Shown here: positions 10,637 through 21,239 of the stretch, piece by piece
How the letters are laid out: each line of letters starts with the position of its first letter
Numbering within the stretch: the stretch's first letter is position 1
Origin: Paramacrobiotus metropolitanus
Taxonomy: Eukaryota > Tardigrada > Eutardigrada > Parachela > Macrobiotidae
DNA length: 64,000 bases
Direction of reading: 5' to 3'
NCBI RefSeq assembly: GCF_019649055.1
Contig: NW_026570255.1
Location: forward strand, 1-64,000
The notes under the pieces: model-generated
Seen by the model: the letters and a program-made list of their open reading frames with translations, nothing else
Told to the model about the DNA's origin: nothing
The model's database searches: none
Made by a program: the position numbers and the translations under genes

Positions 10637-11684
10637 CTATCTATCAGCGCCTGATGATATGTCTAAAATTGTTGCAATTTTGATTTCGATCTCCTTTCGT
10701 GCTTCCTGCACCTTCTCCTTTCGTTCTTTGAGTGCGATGTGCCCCGGGTCGGTTACGGCCATCTGCTCTATCATATATCCGTAGAAGAGCTGCTCATCAT
10801 TAACCCTTTTGTGCATTCTAAAGAAGTCACGGCATAGGCGGTTGAAGTTGTGAACGGCCCGTCGATCATCTTCTGTGATCTCTTCGGATTCTCCCACGAT
10901 CATATTGAGTTGCTCATCATCCTCACTTATGTTCACCGCCAGTCCCGGTACGTATCTGGAGGGTGAACCTGTAGGGCTTTTATTCGTTGTTTCCATCTTC
11001 GGGCTTAATGGAGGCAACATTCCCCGTGGTCGAGGTGAGCCTCGATATCCATGTTGCGATTCTCCGCCTCGTTTGTTCGGAGATCGTCGCTCAAATCTGT
11101 AAGGTGGGCGAGGTGCTCTGGAGATGCCGAATGACCCCGTAGGCGCTGTCTCGGTCCAGTCTGGGAATAATGATGGAAAAGACGATGATGCCGCCACGCA
11201 CTGATTCCGGCGGTGATCCGCCAATTATTCCACTATGTCGGACATCGGACCTCCAAATCCGTGATGTTGAATAGGTGTCGGTGGCAACCCGCTGAGTCCA
11301 CCATGTCGGACAGGTGCGGATGACATCCTGCCGAATCCGCCATGTCCTGTCGGGAAATTCGGTGCATTCAATCGTGGTATTGGCGGTGGACCCATAGGCA
11401 TTTGCACAGATCCATACATTGGCGGAGTCTGCGTTCCAGGAAACGGTTGAAAAAGATCGTTTTGTACTGGTTTGGGGTGGTCCGACCGGATGACCGTAGG
11501 TCGCCCAGTTCTCCGTATTATGGTAACTCGTTGGGTCCTGGTACGGAAAATATGCCTGAACACCAGCCACATAGAGCGGTTGATTGCCTGGTCCCGGTTC
11601 ATTCTGCGCCGTTCCTGCGGACGATGTGGATTCGTCTCCATAATAAGCACCATGACCTCGGTCGCCTTCCATTTTTATTGGCAT
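10637..11684 (-). CDS. glycine/proline-rich ORF block of LTR element
   Basis: Overlapping frames at 11684-11091, 11653-11225 and 11224-10637. The first starts MPIKMEGDRGHGAYYGDEST and is rich in G, P, Y, N and Q. The last has a low-complexity start with RGxxSPR motifs, then an ordered helical end (AVHNFNRLCRDFFRMHKRVN, MIEQMAVTDPGHIALKERKE). The ORF block restarts here with an ATG about 200 bp after the upstream frames, so this may be the start of a third ORF after gag and pol. No known domain. Confidence 0.4.
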
Positions 11685-11865
11685 CGATGCTTTAACGGGT
11701 TCCCAATGCTCTTAGAGTCGGAATTCTCTGAATTCTGCCGTTCCGATCTTTCCATTAACTGCTTTTACCTGCTATAACAATGAAACAGTATCTGTTAGCC
11801 AGTTTGCAATAAGTGACTTTTACACCTTCCCAACTACTGTTCGTAATGTCCTAACGCCCATTAAT

Positions 11866-12600
11866 TTATTTTATTTGTTTGCGTCCTTTAGTTATCCGAT
11901 CAAAGAGTCCCTTGTCGGCGCCGTCTTCATCATCTCCTTGACGTGTTAGGAGTTCCGTAGGGGTGGGTCTCGGTTTTGTATGTTTGACCTTCCTTTGCTC
12001 AATGGCAGCAGCAATATCACATGCCAGTTGTGCTGCTATTGCTGCTACTGCTTCGAGCGGCTGTTCTCTGTCGGTAGCAACTGAGCGTGGTTTGAAAGAA
12101 CTTTTCAAACTACGATCTGTTTTATCGTTGCCGTCTGCCATATCAGCACTCTTCTGCAGATCAGTAGCAGTGCGTGGTTCGGAAAAAGGCTCATCACCTC
12201 GTTTGGAGTCTTTTTGCGAAACTCGCTCTGTTACTTCGTCAACTTCCGTTAGATTTCCAGCCTGTTCGCTCAATTTGAGGGTTACCGCAGTTTCAAAATC
12301 TTTGTCCCGTTTTTTCGGTCTGCCTTTCTTCTAAGTCTTCGGTTCTATCATCTCAGCGAGTGTTTCTGGTAGCTGTGAGCGTGGTTTGGAACTCTGTTTC
12401 AGATGACGGTATGCTACCTCATTATCTTCGTCTCCGTGTGGCGGAGATGACTTGGGAGCAGCATGCTCTGTTTCGGCATTCATCTCATCTACTTCTGTCG
12501 TAGATCGTGTTTCACGTTCGGTTGCGTTTTCTTTATCCTCCGGTTCATCCGCTAACGGTGGATGCAATGGTTTCAATCGGTCAATGGAGACAACTTTCAA
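11866..12600 (-). pseudogene. end of pol and charged tail
   Basis: The frame starting near 12600 begins MKVVSIDRLKPLHPP, which matches the end of the chromodomain-less Ty3/gypsy integrase C-terminal region (vDRLKPxxP). An acidic linker follows, then a frame change to 12273-11866, an alanine- and glutamate-rich stretch (AVAAIAAQLACDIAAAIEQR). This is the natural end of the pol polyprotein. Confidence 0.6.
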
Positions 12601-13639
12601 ATTGGCTTCTTTTATCGGGTTCTGTTCGATAACTTCGACTTCATTTGGTCGTGGAAAGCTGCAAATTTTCCAGATTTTATCGTACCTTTTCTTGAAATCA
12701 GATTGGGCTTCCTTTTTTCCCTTGTTTCGTATCTTCGGTGAAGTCGTATGAGTACAAAGTCGCCTATTTTGAAGTTCGGTTCCGACTTCTTCTTATTATA
12801 AATTTCAGCATTCTTCTCGAATGCATCTTTTATGTTGCATCTAGAAACTTCTTCAGCGAATATCAGATTCTTTTTCATGGTCTCCACCCATTCGTCTGGA
12901 GTACCATAATCATCTGGTAAGTTCGTCCTCGTCACCACATCCTGTGGCATGGTCATCTCTCTTCCATGTAGCATGTAAAATGCCGAAAATCCAGTTGTAA
13001 CATTACCACCCTGTTCATCCCTGAGACCACTTGTTGAATTTCCGCTCATTTCCCGCTTTAATATACTGGGCCAATCCATCTCCGATGATCTGCATCTGTC
13101 TTTCGACTTGCCCCTGCCCTTCATGGTGGTACGCCGTTCCGAACGTGTGTTTTATTTTAAACACATTGGTGACTTTGACAATCCTTCAGCCGTGAAATGC
13201 CTTCCCGATCCGTGTGAAAGATATGTGGTGCTCCATGTGCCAATATGACGCGTTTCACGAACACTTTTACGAACTCCTTTGCTGTCGCTGTTTTTTTATC
13301 TCTTGCAATTTTCCAGGTGGACACTTCCTTGGTGTCTTGTGGAACTGACACCCCTGACATGCGAGTATATAATTCTTGACGTCCGTACTCATTCTGTCCC
13401 AATAAGCGCAGTCTTATCGCTGCTAGCGTCTTCTCGTATCCAAGATGACCTGCTGCTTTCTCATCATGCAGCGCATGGATGATCGCTCTTCTCATCGACA
13501 GTGCTACGACATATGACCTTTCTAATCTGCCTTTATCGTCTTTTACGCGGTACAAAATTCCGTTCCACAGCTGGTGATGAACTTTAAATTTCGATCTCGT
13601 TTGGGCATCTGGTAGATGTTCGAGTTCATCGATTATCAT
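12601..13639 (-). pseudogene. Ty3/gypsy integrase, frameshifted with missing segment
   Basis: Frame 13639-13157 carries the N-terminal HHCC zinc-binding region: HALHDEKAAGHLGYEKTLAA gives the two histidines. The CxxC pair (ACQGC) is read in a neighbouring frame at about 13350. The core starts abruptly at KKTATAKEFVKVFVKRVILA, so the segment expected to hold the first catalytic Asp is missing. The second, in HGAPHIFHTDREG, is present. After a further frame change near 13160 the Glu-containing helix is visible (HHEGQGQVERQ, about 13110). Frame 13124-12612 then gives the post-core region (FYMLHGREMTMPQD; FKIGDFVLIRL). Known role of the family: inserting cDNA into host DNA. This copy cannot make an intact enzyme. 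Confidence 0.8.
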
Positions 13640-13711
13640 TGCAAGGTGAGGATATTTCAGCTGCTTATTTCGGAGCTGAAAGTTTGAGTCATCTTCCTCT
13701 TCCTCATCTCC

Positions 13712-14317
13712 TTACAAGTTGACGATACGGATCGTTGCAGTGCTCAAATCATTCCAATCTGTGACGACCGCCAGACACTCCCATTCAGTTACACCGGAAT
13801 TCCGTTCAGCTCCATGTAGGACGCGGCTCGCAGAAGCAATTGGATGACCTTCTTGTGATAAAACTGCTCCAATTTCTTCTTTGCTCGCGTCGCATTCGAT
13901 TACCGTTGGCTTAAATGGGTCGAACTTCGCTAAGACTGTACCTTCACGTGGCAACTTTTTCAAATTGTCAAACTCCTTCGTGTGAATTTCTGTCCAGTCT
14001 TTTCCGACATGTTTATCGTTCCGAATTAACTCGTATAAGTGGCAAGTTCGCTGTGCATATCCAGCTATGAACTTCCGATAGTAGTTCGCGAGTCCGAGAA
14101 ACGATTTCAATTGTCGTTCAGTATTAGGTCGTTTGAACTCTGCTACCGCAGCAATCTTTTCGGGATCCATTCGAACTCCATTTTCACTGAGTATGTGACC
14201 CAGGAATCCCATCTCCCGCATTCCAAATTCGCATTTTGTCGGTATCGCATCTCCCGTATCGATTACATGGGTGATCCCCTTTACATCGCCATACTTTTTC
14301 TTTGATGTAGGCAACAC
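13712..14317 (-). pseudogene. RT-RNase H with catalytic core deleted
   Basis: The frame starts with the N-terminal edge of a Ty3/gypsy RT (YGDVKGITHVIDTGDAIPTK). It then passes directly into the thumb/connection region (CEFGMREMGFLGHILSENGV, FLGLANYYRKFI). About 140-150 residues that normally lie between, including the YxDD active site, are absent. RNase H follows (VIECDASKEEIGAVLSQEGH, then SRVLHGAERNSGVTEWE), with the first catalytic Asp and Glu seen. The second half of RNase H is also missing: the frame ends a few residues later. The two-sided homology with no stop at the junction points to a real deletion, not a sequencing slip. Confidence 0.85.
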
Positions 14318-14505
14318 CTTCCAGAACTACCAAAATGAATAATAGACATCATTTTTCTGCTTCTGCGTGAGATCAGGTCCGAGTTTCAAATTTCCGATGA
14401 TCTTTGTCAGCTCGGTTTTCGTTGTGTCGTCCACTTCGGGATCAAAAAGTACGTCCCTTACTGTACCAAAATTGATCTGGAAGTTCTCCATATGATCGTA
14501 AGGTT

Positions 14506-14721
14506 CTACGTAACCAAGGACTGGCCTTTTTTCACAACTTGTCGCTTTATACTGTGATTAGCCATGACCAGATCAAAGTGCTTTTCTATATAATCAGTCA
14601 CTCCTGCTAATGGTTGAACATCAGTTTCCACTTGGAAGACAGGTGTAAACATCAGCTTCCCTTTAGCTGGTAAAAATCGTCCCATTTTGACTTTTACCCG
14701 TGCGCAAACAGACGGTTTCAA
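14506..14721 (-). pseudogene. protease-RT linker of gypsy pol
   Basis: Residues CARVKVKMGRFLPAKGKLMF and MANHSIKRQVVKKGQSLVT match the beta-rich connector that follows the aspartic protease in Ty3/gypsy polyproteins (pattern NxS...vxxGqxl). No DTGA or DSGA protease active site could be found just upstream (14730-15030), where the sequence is acidic and low in complexity. The protease is either very diverged or lost. Confidence 0.6.
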
Positions 14722-15028
14722 GATGATCCGTTGGTAACTGTAGACTCAGATCGTTTCTCTGTTTAATTTCATCCTCTGCACCTTCGTTCTTCTCACTTTG
14801 ATGTCCTGCTCCTTTTCCTCATTTACTTCATCATCTTTATCAAGATCGAGCATTTTTTGATCTGAGAGATCGTTTACACCTAAATCTTCTGAGATTGTCG
14901 AGTTGTCACTTTAGCTTGTCCAATCTAAATCTGAGTCACTGCTCTCATCATTATTAAACTGCAGCGCTCTTATAGAGTGGTCGTTAATCAACTCCGTCTT
15001 TCTCAGATGAAAGGTCACCTTCGTCGCC

Positions 15029-15607
15029 CTAGGAATCGCAAAGTTTTTTCGTTTTCACATTTTTGAGCAGAGGTTTGCCCGTTTCCTTTGCTTTTATTCC
15101 ATAGTTCGCTGCGATTCTCGGATGACTGCGCGTTACTCGCACTTTCGGTGATGACCTTTGTTCATCGGAGGCCGATCTCTGATCATCTGGAACTGTTCCT
15201 TCAAGTCGATCGAACTCTTCTAGACTCATCAATTTGCTATTCTCGACCGGTGCGCCTTCCTCACCGTCATCGAGCACATTTCCATCTCGTTTTGCTTCTG
15301 TTACTGGGTTCTGTTGGCCCGCTAAGATCTTTTCCAGCTCCTCTTTGAACTTTTCCCATACTTCACCTCGATTCGTTACCATCTGCGCTATTTCTTGAGC
15401 TCTTGGTGACCTCCTTTCATCTGCTTAGATCACCTCCTTATCTGCAACTTTCTCATATCCAGTTGGTCTTTTGGCCCCAATGAAGACGCAATTTGCGTTT
15501 AGATCCTCGGTGAGGAGTTCGCTGTTTGGGGTCATCTCGTACATGCACGATTTATCATCTCCCCGTTGCGGGTATTCAGCTCCACCTCGGATTGGTGCGA
15601 AGGTCAC
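15029..15607 (-). CDS. unrecognised acidic ORFs of LTR element
   Basis: Frames 15607-15425 and 15382-15029, split by an in-frame stop. Charged and mostly disordered in appearance (SLEEFDRLEGTVPDDQRSAS). They lie where a protease would be expected but carry no protease motif. Confidence 0.3.
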
Positions 15608-15753
15608 CTGTTTCTTGACCGGGTACCCATCAGGTCCAACTTCTCTACGTTCCCGTTATACCTTCAGTTCGAGTATGTCCTAATCTGGCAGTGGGGGGAA
15701 TTCAGCTTCCAATTTTTTCCAGTATCTGGTGAAGGATTTTTCCTCTCCCTTCT

Positions 15754-16602
15754 CTAGTGACTTCTAGAATATCTCGAACAGCTCGTATACTGGTTTGCCA
15801 AGTCCGGTTGTGAAAATGATCGTTGTTCCCTCTCCCTTATAGAGATGATTAACGCGAAAGTCCCAAGACAGGTCACTCCGTTTTCCCACATGATTCCTTC
15901 ATCAAATACTTCGTTTATTTCTCGATCGAGTTTAGATTGGAGCTGCTTGACCTTCGGGTCTAATCTCCATAAGTTCGCAAGTGAGCTATCAACGCTGTTA
16001 TCCCAATGAAGTAACGATCTTCCGCTTGTTATGATGAAGCTTCGAACGCAGGATAGCCACTCCTTATATCGCTGCCAATGGTAGCGCTCGATGTGCTGGT
16101 TCCACATCGAGTTTGTTATGCTAACACTTTTGACTTCCTTCTGGACATGGTTTTTCATGTCTTCGATTGTTGCGTTGCACCTTGGCCAATCTGACAGATC
16201 ATCTTGATGAGCATCTCGACAACATTCCTCGCATTTCCATTGAGGTTGCACTCGACACAAATTTTCATTGTAGCCGTGATGACAACTGCTAATTCGTTCT
16301 ACCAGTGTCACTTTATCGAGGCAAGCAAACGGATTATTGCGATCGTCAATTTCCGTGTTCCAAACACCGTGATCCGGTGTCTCATTGATCTCGTCAGATG
16401 AGATTTCGATGATCTCCAGTTGCCTTTCGGTTCGATGATCCTTCAACTGTTCGATCTCTCCATCTCGTATCTCACTCAGGAGCGTCTGCTCATTTTCGGT
16501 TATCCTTTTCGGAGCTTCTCGTTCTTTTTCAAACTTCTTATCGTTCCAAACTTTGGCTGCTTTTATTCCCAGTGCCTCTGGTACTGGGATAGACTCGCCC
16601 AC
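15754..16602 (-). CDS. unrecognised 282-aa ORF with cysteine/histidine cluster
   Basis: The middle of the frame (about residues 105-150) holds a cysteine/histidine cluster, CHHGYNENLC followed by KCEECCRDAH and a further Cys. Such spacing fits a zinc-binding module but is not the CCHC knuckle. The flanks are helical (NSMWNQHIERYHWQRYKEWL; LDREINEVFDEGIM). It lies between gag and the pol connector. A standard Ty3/gypsy element has nothing of this size there. Confidence 0.45.
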   Translation of the reverse strand: MGESIPVPEALGIKAAKVWNDKKFEKEREAPKRITENEQTLLSEIRDGEIEQLKDHRTERQLEIIEISSDEINETPDHGVWNTEIDDRNNPFACLDKVTLVERISSCHHGYNENLCRVQPQWKCEECCRDAHQDDLSDWPRCNATIEDMKNHVQKEVKSVSITNSMWNQHIERYHWQRYKEWLSCVRSFIITSGRSLLHWDNSVDSSLANLWRLDPKVKQLQSKLDREINEVFDEGIMWENGVTCLGTFALIISIREREQRSFSQPDLANQYTSCSRYSRSH

Positions 16603-17633
16603 TCCATGCCAGGTATAAGAGCTCGTTTCGCTTCAGCAGTTCGTCTTTCAGCCCGTTCGGTGATCTCTGACATGTGACCATCTCGTATCCATTTTGGGTC
16701 ATCCAATCGATCACTTTCGCAGATACATCATTATTTGTTTTTGTCGGGTCAGTTTGCGAAGACATCCCATCTGTTCGATCTGGTGACTTGTCGTTAGCAT
16801 CTTTCTGCAGCGCCTGTGTCAAGTCCCGTGACCTTTCAACTGATCTCATGGAAAATCCACTATTTGGCAACTTTTTTAACGGAACTTTTTCTCCGTAATT
16901 TGGCAGTTTATCAACTGAAGGAGCGTTTCGGTTCTGATCAGCGAGTGTCTTCTTATATTCCATCTCGTTAAACACTGGGTTCATCGACCCTTCGGCTGAT
17001 TTCTGCATACCGTGGTTCCCATTTGAACGATATGTCACCTTTTCCAAATTTGCTTCCGCTGCAGCATATCTGCATCATCCATTGAGTCGTCGGAGATCTA
17101 TTATGCTCGTTCGCTCTCTTTAAGCTGCACCTTCGCAGTGTCAGGTCCTTTTCTTGAGCTTTTGCAGCGATCTTTTTGTCGTTGTTTATAGCGACTGCAC
17201 TTGCTACCTGAGCACACATTTGTGCGGAAGCTGGTGTCTGATCATTCTCCTGTTTACGCTGATATTCGCAGAACTTGGCGTGCTGCTCCTCAGTTTCTTT
17301 TTCTTCCATCTTATTTTTCAAGTTCGCTTTCCGGATGATCTTGTTACGTTGAGCACGCCGTTCTTTTAGCTTTTCGGCGCTACATTTCCTTTTATTATTC
17401 ACCTGTTCGTCCGCAATACCACTCTGCGGTAATTTCACAGTTCCATTCTGCGCAGGTGGTCCTCTCTTCACCTGTGATGGCATCTTATTAGCTATCTCCC
17501 TCACAGTACCATTCTGCGGAATTGGCCTTTTGCCCACTTGTGCTGATTTCCCTATAAACAGATCGTTGAGTTGATGTGGTGGCATCATTTGAGCCATCTC
17601 TTTTGACTGATGTGATGGCATCTTATAACCCAT
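16538..17633 (-). CDS. unrecognised ORFs downstream of gag
   Basis: Frames 17633-16968 and 17047-16538 overlap. The first has repeated short motifs (MPSHQSK, MPSQVKRG, each with an AQNGTV or PQNGTV neighbour) in its first 75 residues, then a basic helical stretch (RRAQRNKIIRKANLKNKMEE) suggesting a coiled coil or nucleic-acid-binding tail. The second is low-complexity. This is probably the C-terminal extension of the gag-pol precursor, broken by indels. No known domain. Confidence 0.4.
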
Positions 17634-17734
17634 GTCTCTCGCAGTGCCATTCTGCGGAGATCGCGCAGTACTATTCTGCGTTCCTCCTTTATCCGGTGGT
17701 TTCGGTTCTGGGAAATCAGCAGGCTCACCGGCGC

Positions 17735-18867
17735 CTACTGATCTTCATCGTTTCCTGGTTGAGCTCCTGTTGCTCCGGGACCAGCTCGTTTTGCTGTCCT
17801 GGCCAGCGCCGTTCGCGCCGCAGCCGGCGTTATTCTGGCCGCCGCCGCCACCGTTTTATCGGCGCGCCAATTGCAGCCACCATTCCGATTGCCGTATCCA
17901 CCGCGTCCATTGCCGCGACCTCTTCCGCGGAAGCCACCACTGCCGCCGCCGTTACAGCCACCGTTTTGGCCACCATTTCCTGGCCGCCGCCGCCTCCGTT
18001 CTGCTGCTTGAACGCAGCCCATCTTGCAACCAGGTCGTAGCCGTTCGCTACTGCTTGTCGCCAGCCGCCCTCATCTCGCAGTCGTCGCCATTCCCTTGTG
18101 GGGAACAGGTTCGGATTCCTGTTCACCGGCATGTTAGCGAACATGCAGTTCTGTGCGTCGTGGTTTCCGAATCCACAGTTTTGGCACAGCTGCACGCCGT
18201 GAGCTATCCATCCATCAATTTGACCAAATTTCCATTCTGTTCGAGACCCCTGCTGCGGCTGATAGTTTTCGCGGTTCTGCTGGTAGTTCCCTTGACGACT
18301 GTTCTGTTGATAGTTGCTCTGGCTCTGATTTCGGTTAAAGTTGCCATTTCGTTGGCCACTATTCCAGTTTCCGTTTCCGTTTCTATAGTTGGGCCTTCCT
18401 TCTTGTGGTGGCACCCCTCTATTCAGGGGAGTTGGCATCATATTTGCCGGAGCCACATTTTGCAGCAATGGCCTTGCCTGCGCCGATGCCTGTATCGCGG
18501 CGACCATCGCATATGAGATCGGTTGTCCAGTTTGGCTGTCGATGACATTCATCTCCTTCTGAGTTGGCGTTGGTGATCTCGTCCGGGATTCTACTTGAGG
18601 TGGTGTGGCTGCATATTGTCTCGGGACCATCTCAACTTGGCCGAAACGGATGGTTACGCAGTCAGGTTGACCACGCTGACCTTCTGCCACCTTGTATTTA
18701 TCTTCTCCAGCTGCCCATGAGCGGAAGAAATCCTTTATATCGACCGGTACTTCGATCTTTTTCGTGCGTAACGCCTTATAAAGATCGTTGTCAACTCGGC
18801 AGCCATCGATGAGAAAACCGACTGCCTTTTTCTCTGTGATGATTCCTTTTGCATTAAATCGCATCAT
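17735..18867 (-). CDS. gag nucleocapsid part with CCHC zinc knuckle
   Basis: Continues the gag reading after a frame break at about 18.9 kb. The frame 18867-17830 has a capsid C-terminal part (residues 1-80), a Q/N-rich linker (QSQSNYQQNSRQGNYQQNRE) and the knuckle CQNCGFGNHDAQNC, a perfect C-x2-C-x4-H-x4-C. An overlapping frame, 18022-17735, reads a glycine/arginine-rich tail (GGSGGFRGRGRGNGRGGYGN), which would suit RNA binding. Gag packages element RNA in cytoplasmic particles. The frame changes make the full precursor uncertain. Confidence 0.8.
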
Positions 18868-18912
18868 GGTCGGTAGTACTGTTCCAGTGTCTCTTTTCCT
18901 AGTCTCAACTTC

Positions 18913-19203
18913 CTAGCCATGGCACTCACGTAAGCCATATACTTTTTCATCTCGATCTCCGAATTCGTCCTTGAACATGTTCAGCCATTCCAAGACCGTA
19001 TATGTCTCTACTTCCGCCTCTTCAATATCACGTTCGCCATCAAACCAGATCTTTGCTGGTCCTTTAACAGCGCTGGCGATGTCAGTTATCATCTGGGCAT
19101 CGGTCATCTCGTATGTTCGTTGGGTATCTTTTACCAATCGCGCCCATCCGTTCAACACATCGCGATTACCATCAAAGGTTGCGAGCGTGACTTTCCGACG
19201 CAT
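18913..19203 (-). CDS. gag capsid N-terminal part
   Basis: The 96-residue frame has the retrotransposon-gag pattern: FDGNRDVLNGWARLVKDTQR, then a hydrophobic helix (MITDIASAVKGPAKIWFDG) and WLNMFKDEFGD. This matches Ty3/gypsy capsid. It ends at a TAG at about 18915 and the homology resumes at 18867 in another frame, so a stop or indel separates the two capsid halves. The preceding frame, 19403-19209, is acidic and basic low-complexity and may be the gag N-terminus. Confidence 0.75.
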   Translation of the reverse strand: MRRKVTLATFDGNRDVLNGWARLVKDTQRTYEMTDAQMITDIASAVKGPAKIWFDGERDIEEAEVETYTVLEWLNMFKDEFGDRDEKVYGLRECHG

Positions 19204-19469
19204 CGATTTTAAAGATCTGGCCAGTTCCTTGCGTCGTTATCTTGTTCACGACGTGGAGCACGTTCCCTATTGCCTTCGTCTCGATCTTGTTGTGCGCTCC
19301 TTCTCCCATGTTCATGTCGGAAGGGTCGTTCATCTCGATCGTCTTCGTTAGTGATGACTTTCGTTTCGATATATTGTTGTTGCGAGGTCTCGCCGTACCT
19401 CATATGAGGGTGAGTCTCTGATGAGGGTTGATTATCTTTTCGGTTTCAGTTCCCGCTCCTTTTTCCGTT

Positions 19470-20720
19470 TTAGGACCTCCTGTGCCCCACCCGTTCGTAG
19501 CGGCATCTAGAAGTGGAAGCTCCGCCCGCTTCTTGCGCCTTACTGTAGCTGGGCGGCGGCGTTTCGGTAGTATCTCCTTTTGCGCTTCCTCTCTGCAATA
19601 GTTCCTCCCTGTGTTTAATCGTTATCTGGAGGCCTCTGTTCTCATCGTTGTTTGATTCTGAGGGTAAGCTGCTCATTCTCCGTTTTCAATTGATCCTTCT
19701 CTTGTTTAAGCGTATGCGTACAATTTTGCCTCTTAATGGTTTGCTCATCTACCTCTTTTTTGTTAGCTGCTCTCGCCTTGGTGATCTGTTCGCCCAGCTG
19801 GTTCACCTCTTGTTGCAGTCTCATATACCCGTCAGCTGCTGATCTCAGCTGGTTTTTTATCTGGGTGACTTCGTCTTCCCGTGACATCGCCGTCTGTGTC
19901 ATATCGATCAGCTCCGTATTGAGTTTGATGTTTTCATCTGTTAGTTGATGGACCTTTTTCTGCAGCTCCTTCGCTTCCAGTTCAACTTTTGTTACTTTTG
20001 TATCCAGTCGTCGTGCTTCATCTTTCCATCTTTGGCCTCCTTCGGCCGCTTTTGTACCAGCTTCTTTGAGCTGTTCATTCTCTTCGGTGCCCTTCTTAAT
20101 ATCATCTTTAAGCCGCTCACCTTCGGTGGCTTGGAGATCTCTCAGGTCTTGTGCCACTTTGAGAGCATCATCAGCTCGTTTCGGATGATCTCCTGACTCC
20201 TTTTGGAGGATTTCGATATTCTCATCTCGTAGCTTCAGATCGTTCCTAAGCTTGAACACGTCCTTATTCACCGCTGACAATCGTTTGGTCGCTTCAGCTA
20301 ATTTGGTCGCATATCCATCTCGTTTCTCCTCAGCTTCACCTGCCTTTTGGGAAGTTCATCACACTGATCTTTTAATTCACCTATATGACGTGACCTTTTT
20401 GCAAATTCCTCTGACCGACTCTCGTTGAGATCGTTTACTGCCATGTAGCTTTCCATCTCCCTATCATCCGCGACTTTTATCGATTCTTCCGCGATCTGTT
20501 TCTGACGTTCATATCGGACTTTGCATTCTTCCGCTACGCTTTCAAGAGCGCTTTGTTGTTGTTCCAGGTCATATATGCGCGATTGCAGTGACCCCAGCTT
20601 ATTCCTATATTCGTGTTTCTTTTCGATTGCCTGGGCCTTTTTTCCTTTCAATGAAGTCTTAAGACCTCTGACTCGTTTTTTCAGGCCTGAAGTGGGACTG
20701 TTTGGAGATGGTGACCGCAC
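19470..20720 (-). CDS. coiled-coil ORF upstream of gag
   Basis: Frames 20720-20298, 20280-19642 and 19676-19470 follow one another with only frame changes between them. The first two are long heptad-patterned helices (KLGSLQSRIYDLEQQQSALE; LEAKELQKKVHQLTDENIKL; AADGYMRLQQEVNQLGEQIT), giving about 350 residues of predicted coiled coil. The third is proline- and serine-rich. Extended coiled coils before a capsid domain are known from some large plant and animal LTR elements, but I recognise no specific family here. A structural or oligomerisation role for the gag precursor is an inference. Confidence 0.55.
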
Positions 20721-20983
20721 ATTGACGATCTTTCCTGTCTGATTCCGTTCAATCAGATTTTCGGGGATGTCCTAGAAGAGCGTCAATCCCTGAGCTCGAT
20801 CAGCTTCCTTCATCGCGGTTTTGAGCGACATGTTCAGTGTCATGTCGTCGTCGGTGAGGACTGAGTCTTCATTACGGCGATTAAACTTCATTTCGTCAAA
20901 TGCCATTGGACTCTCGAAGAGATCCTCGGTTCCAGTTTCATCGCCAAGTGTAAGATCATCACTGGAGGCCCATCATCACTGGA

Positions 20984-21035
20984 GATGATCTGAAACGATC
21001 TCTCCCGCAGGCGCGGGAGATCGTTTCAGATCATC
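20984..21035. repeat. long hairpin in LTR element leader
   Basis: A left arm of about 25 bases (GATGATCTGAAACGATCTCT then CCCGC) pairs with GCGGGAGATCGTTTCAGATC and ATC, with only a 2-base insertion and a four-base loop. It lies in the leader upstream of the coiled-coil ORF and would form a strong RNA stem in the element transcript. Confidence 0.7.
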
Positions 21036-21239
21036 ACTGAGCTCTCTTGAGTAGACACTGCCTCGAGCGCCTTCAGATATATTGCCTCCGACCCGCGTAA
21101 ACCCTTCTTCACGGGGATTTTGGAGCTCGGGTGTTTTTTTCATGTCCCACTGGACGTGAGTATGGGTGCAGATCTTTCTTATACGGATTATATGCGCCTT
21201 GCTGTGATCCGTCAGAGCCACGGCTCCCCCTGACTACTG

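Noticed and set aside
11091-11684. Envelope glycoprotein gene of the LTR element
   Set aside because: No signal peptide, membrane anchor or cysteine pattern could be seen; composition is low-complexity G/P/Y.
17735-18516. Long plus-strand frames opposite gag (17632-18516)
   Set aside because: They are shadows of the glycine- and Q/N-rich gag region on the minus strand.
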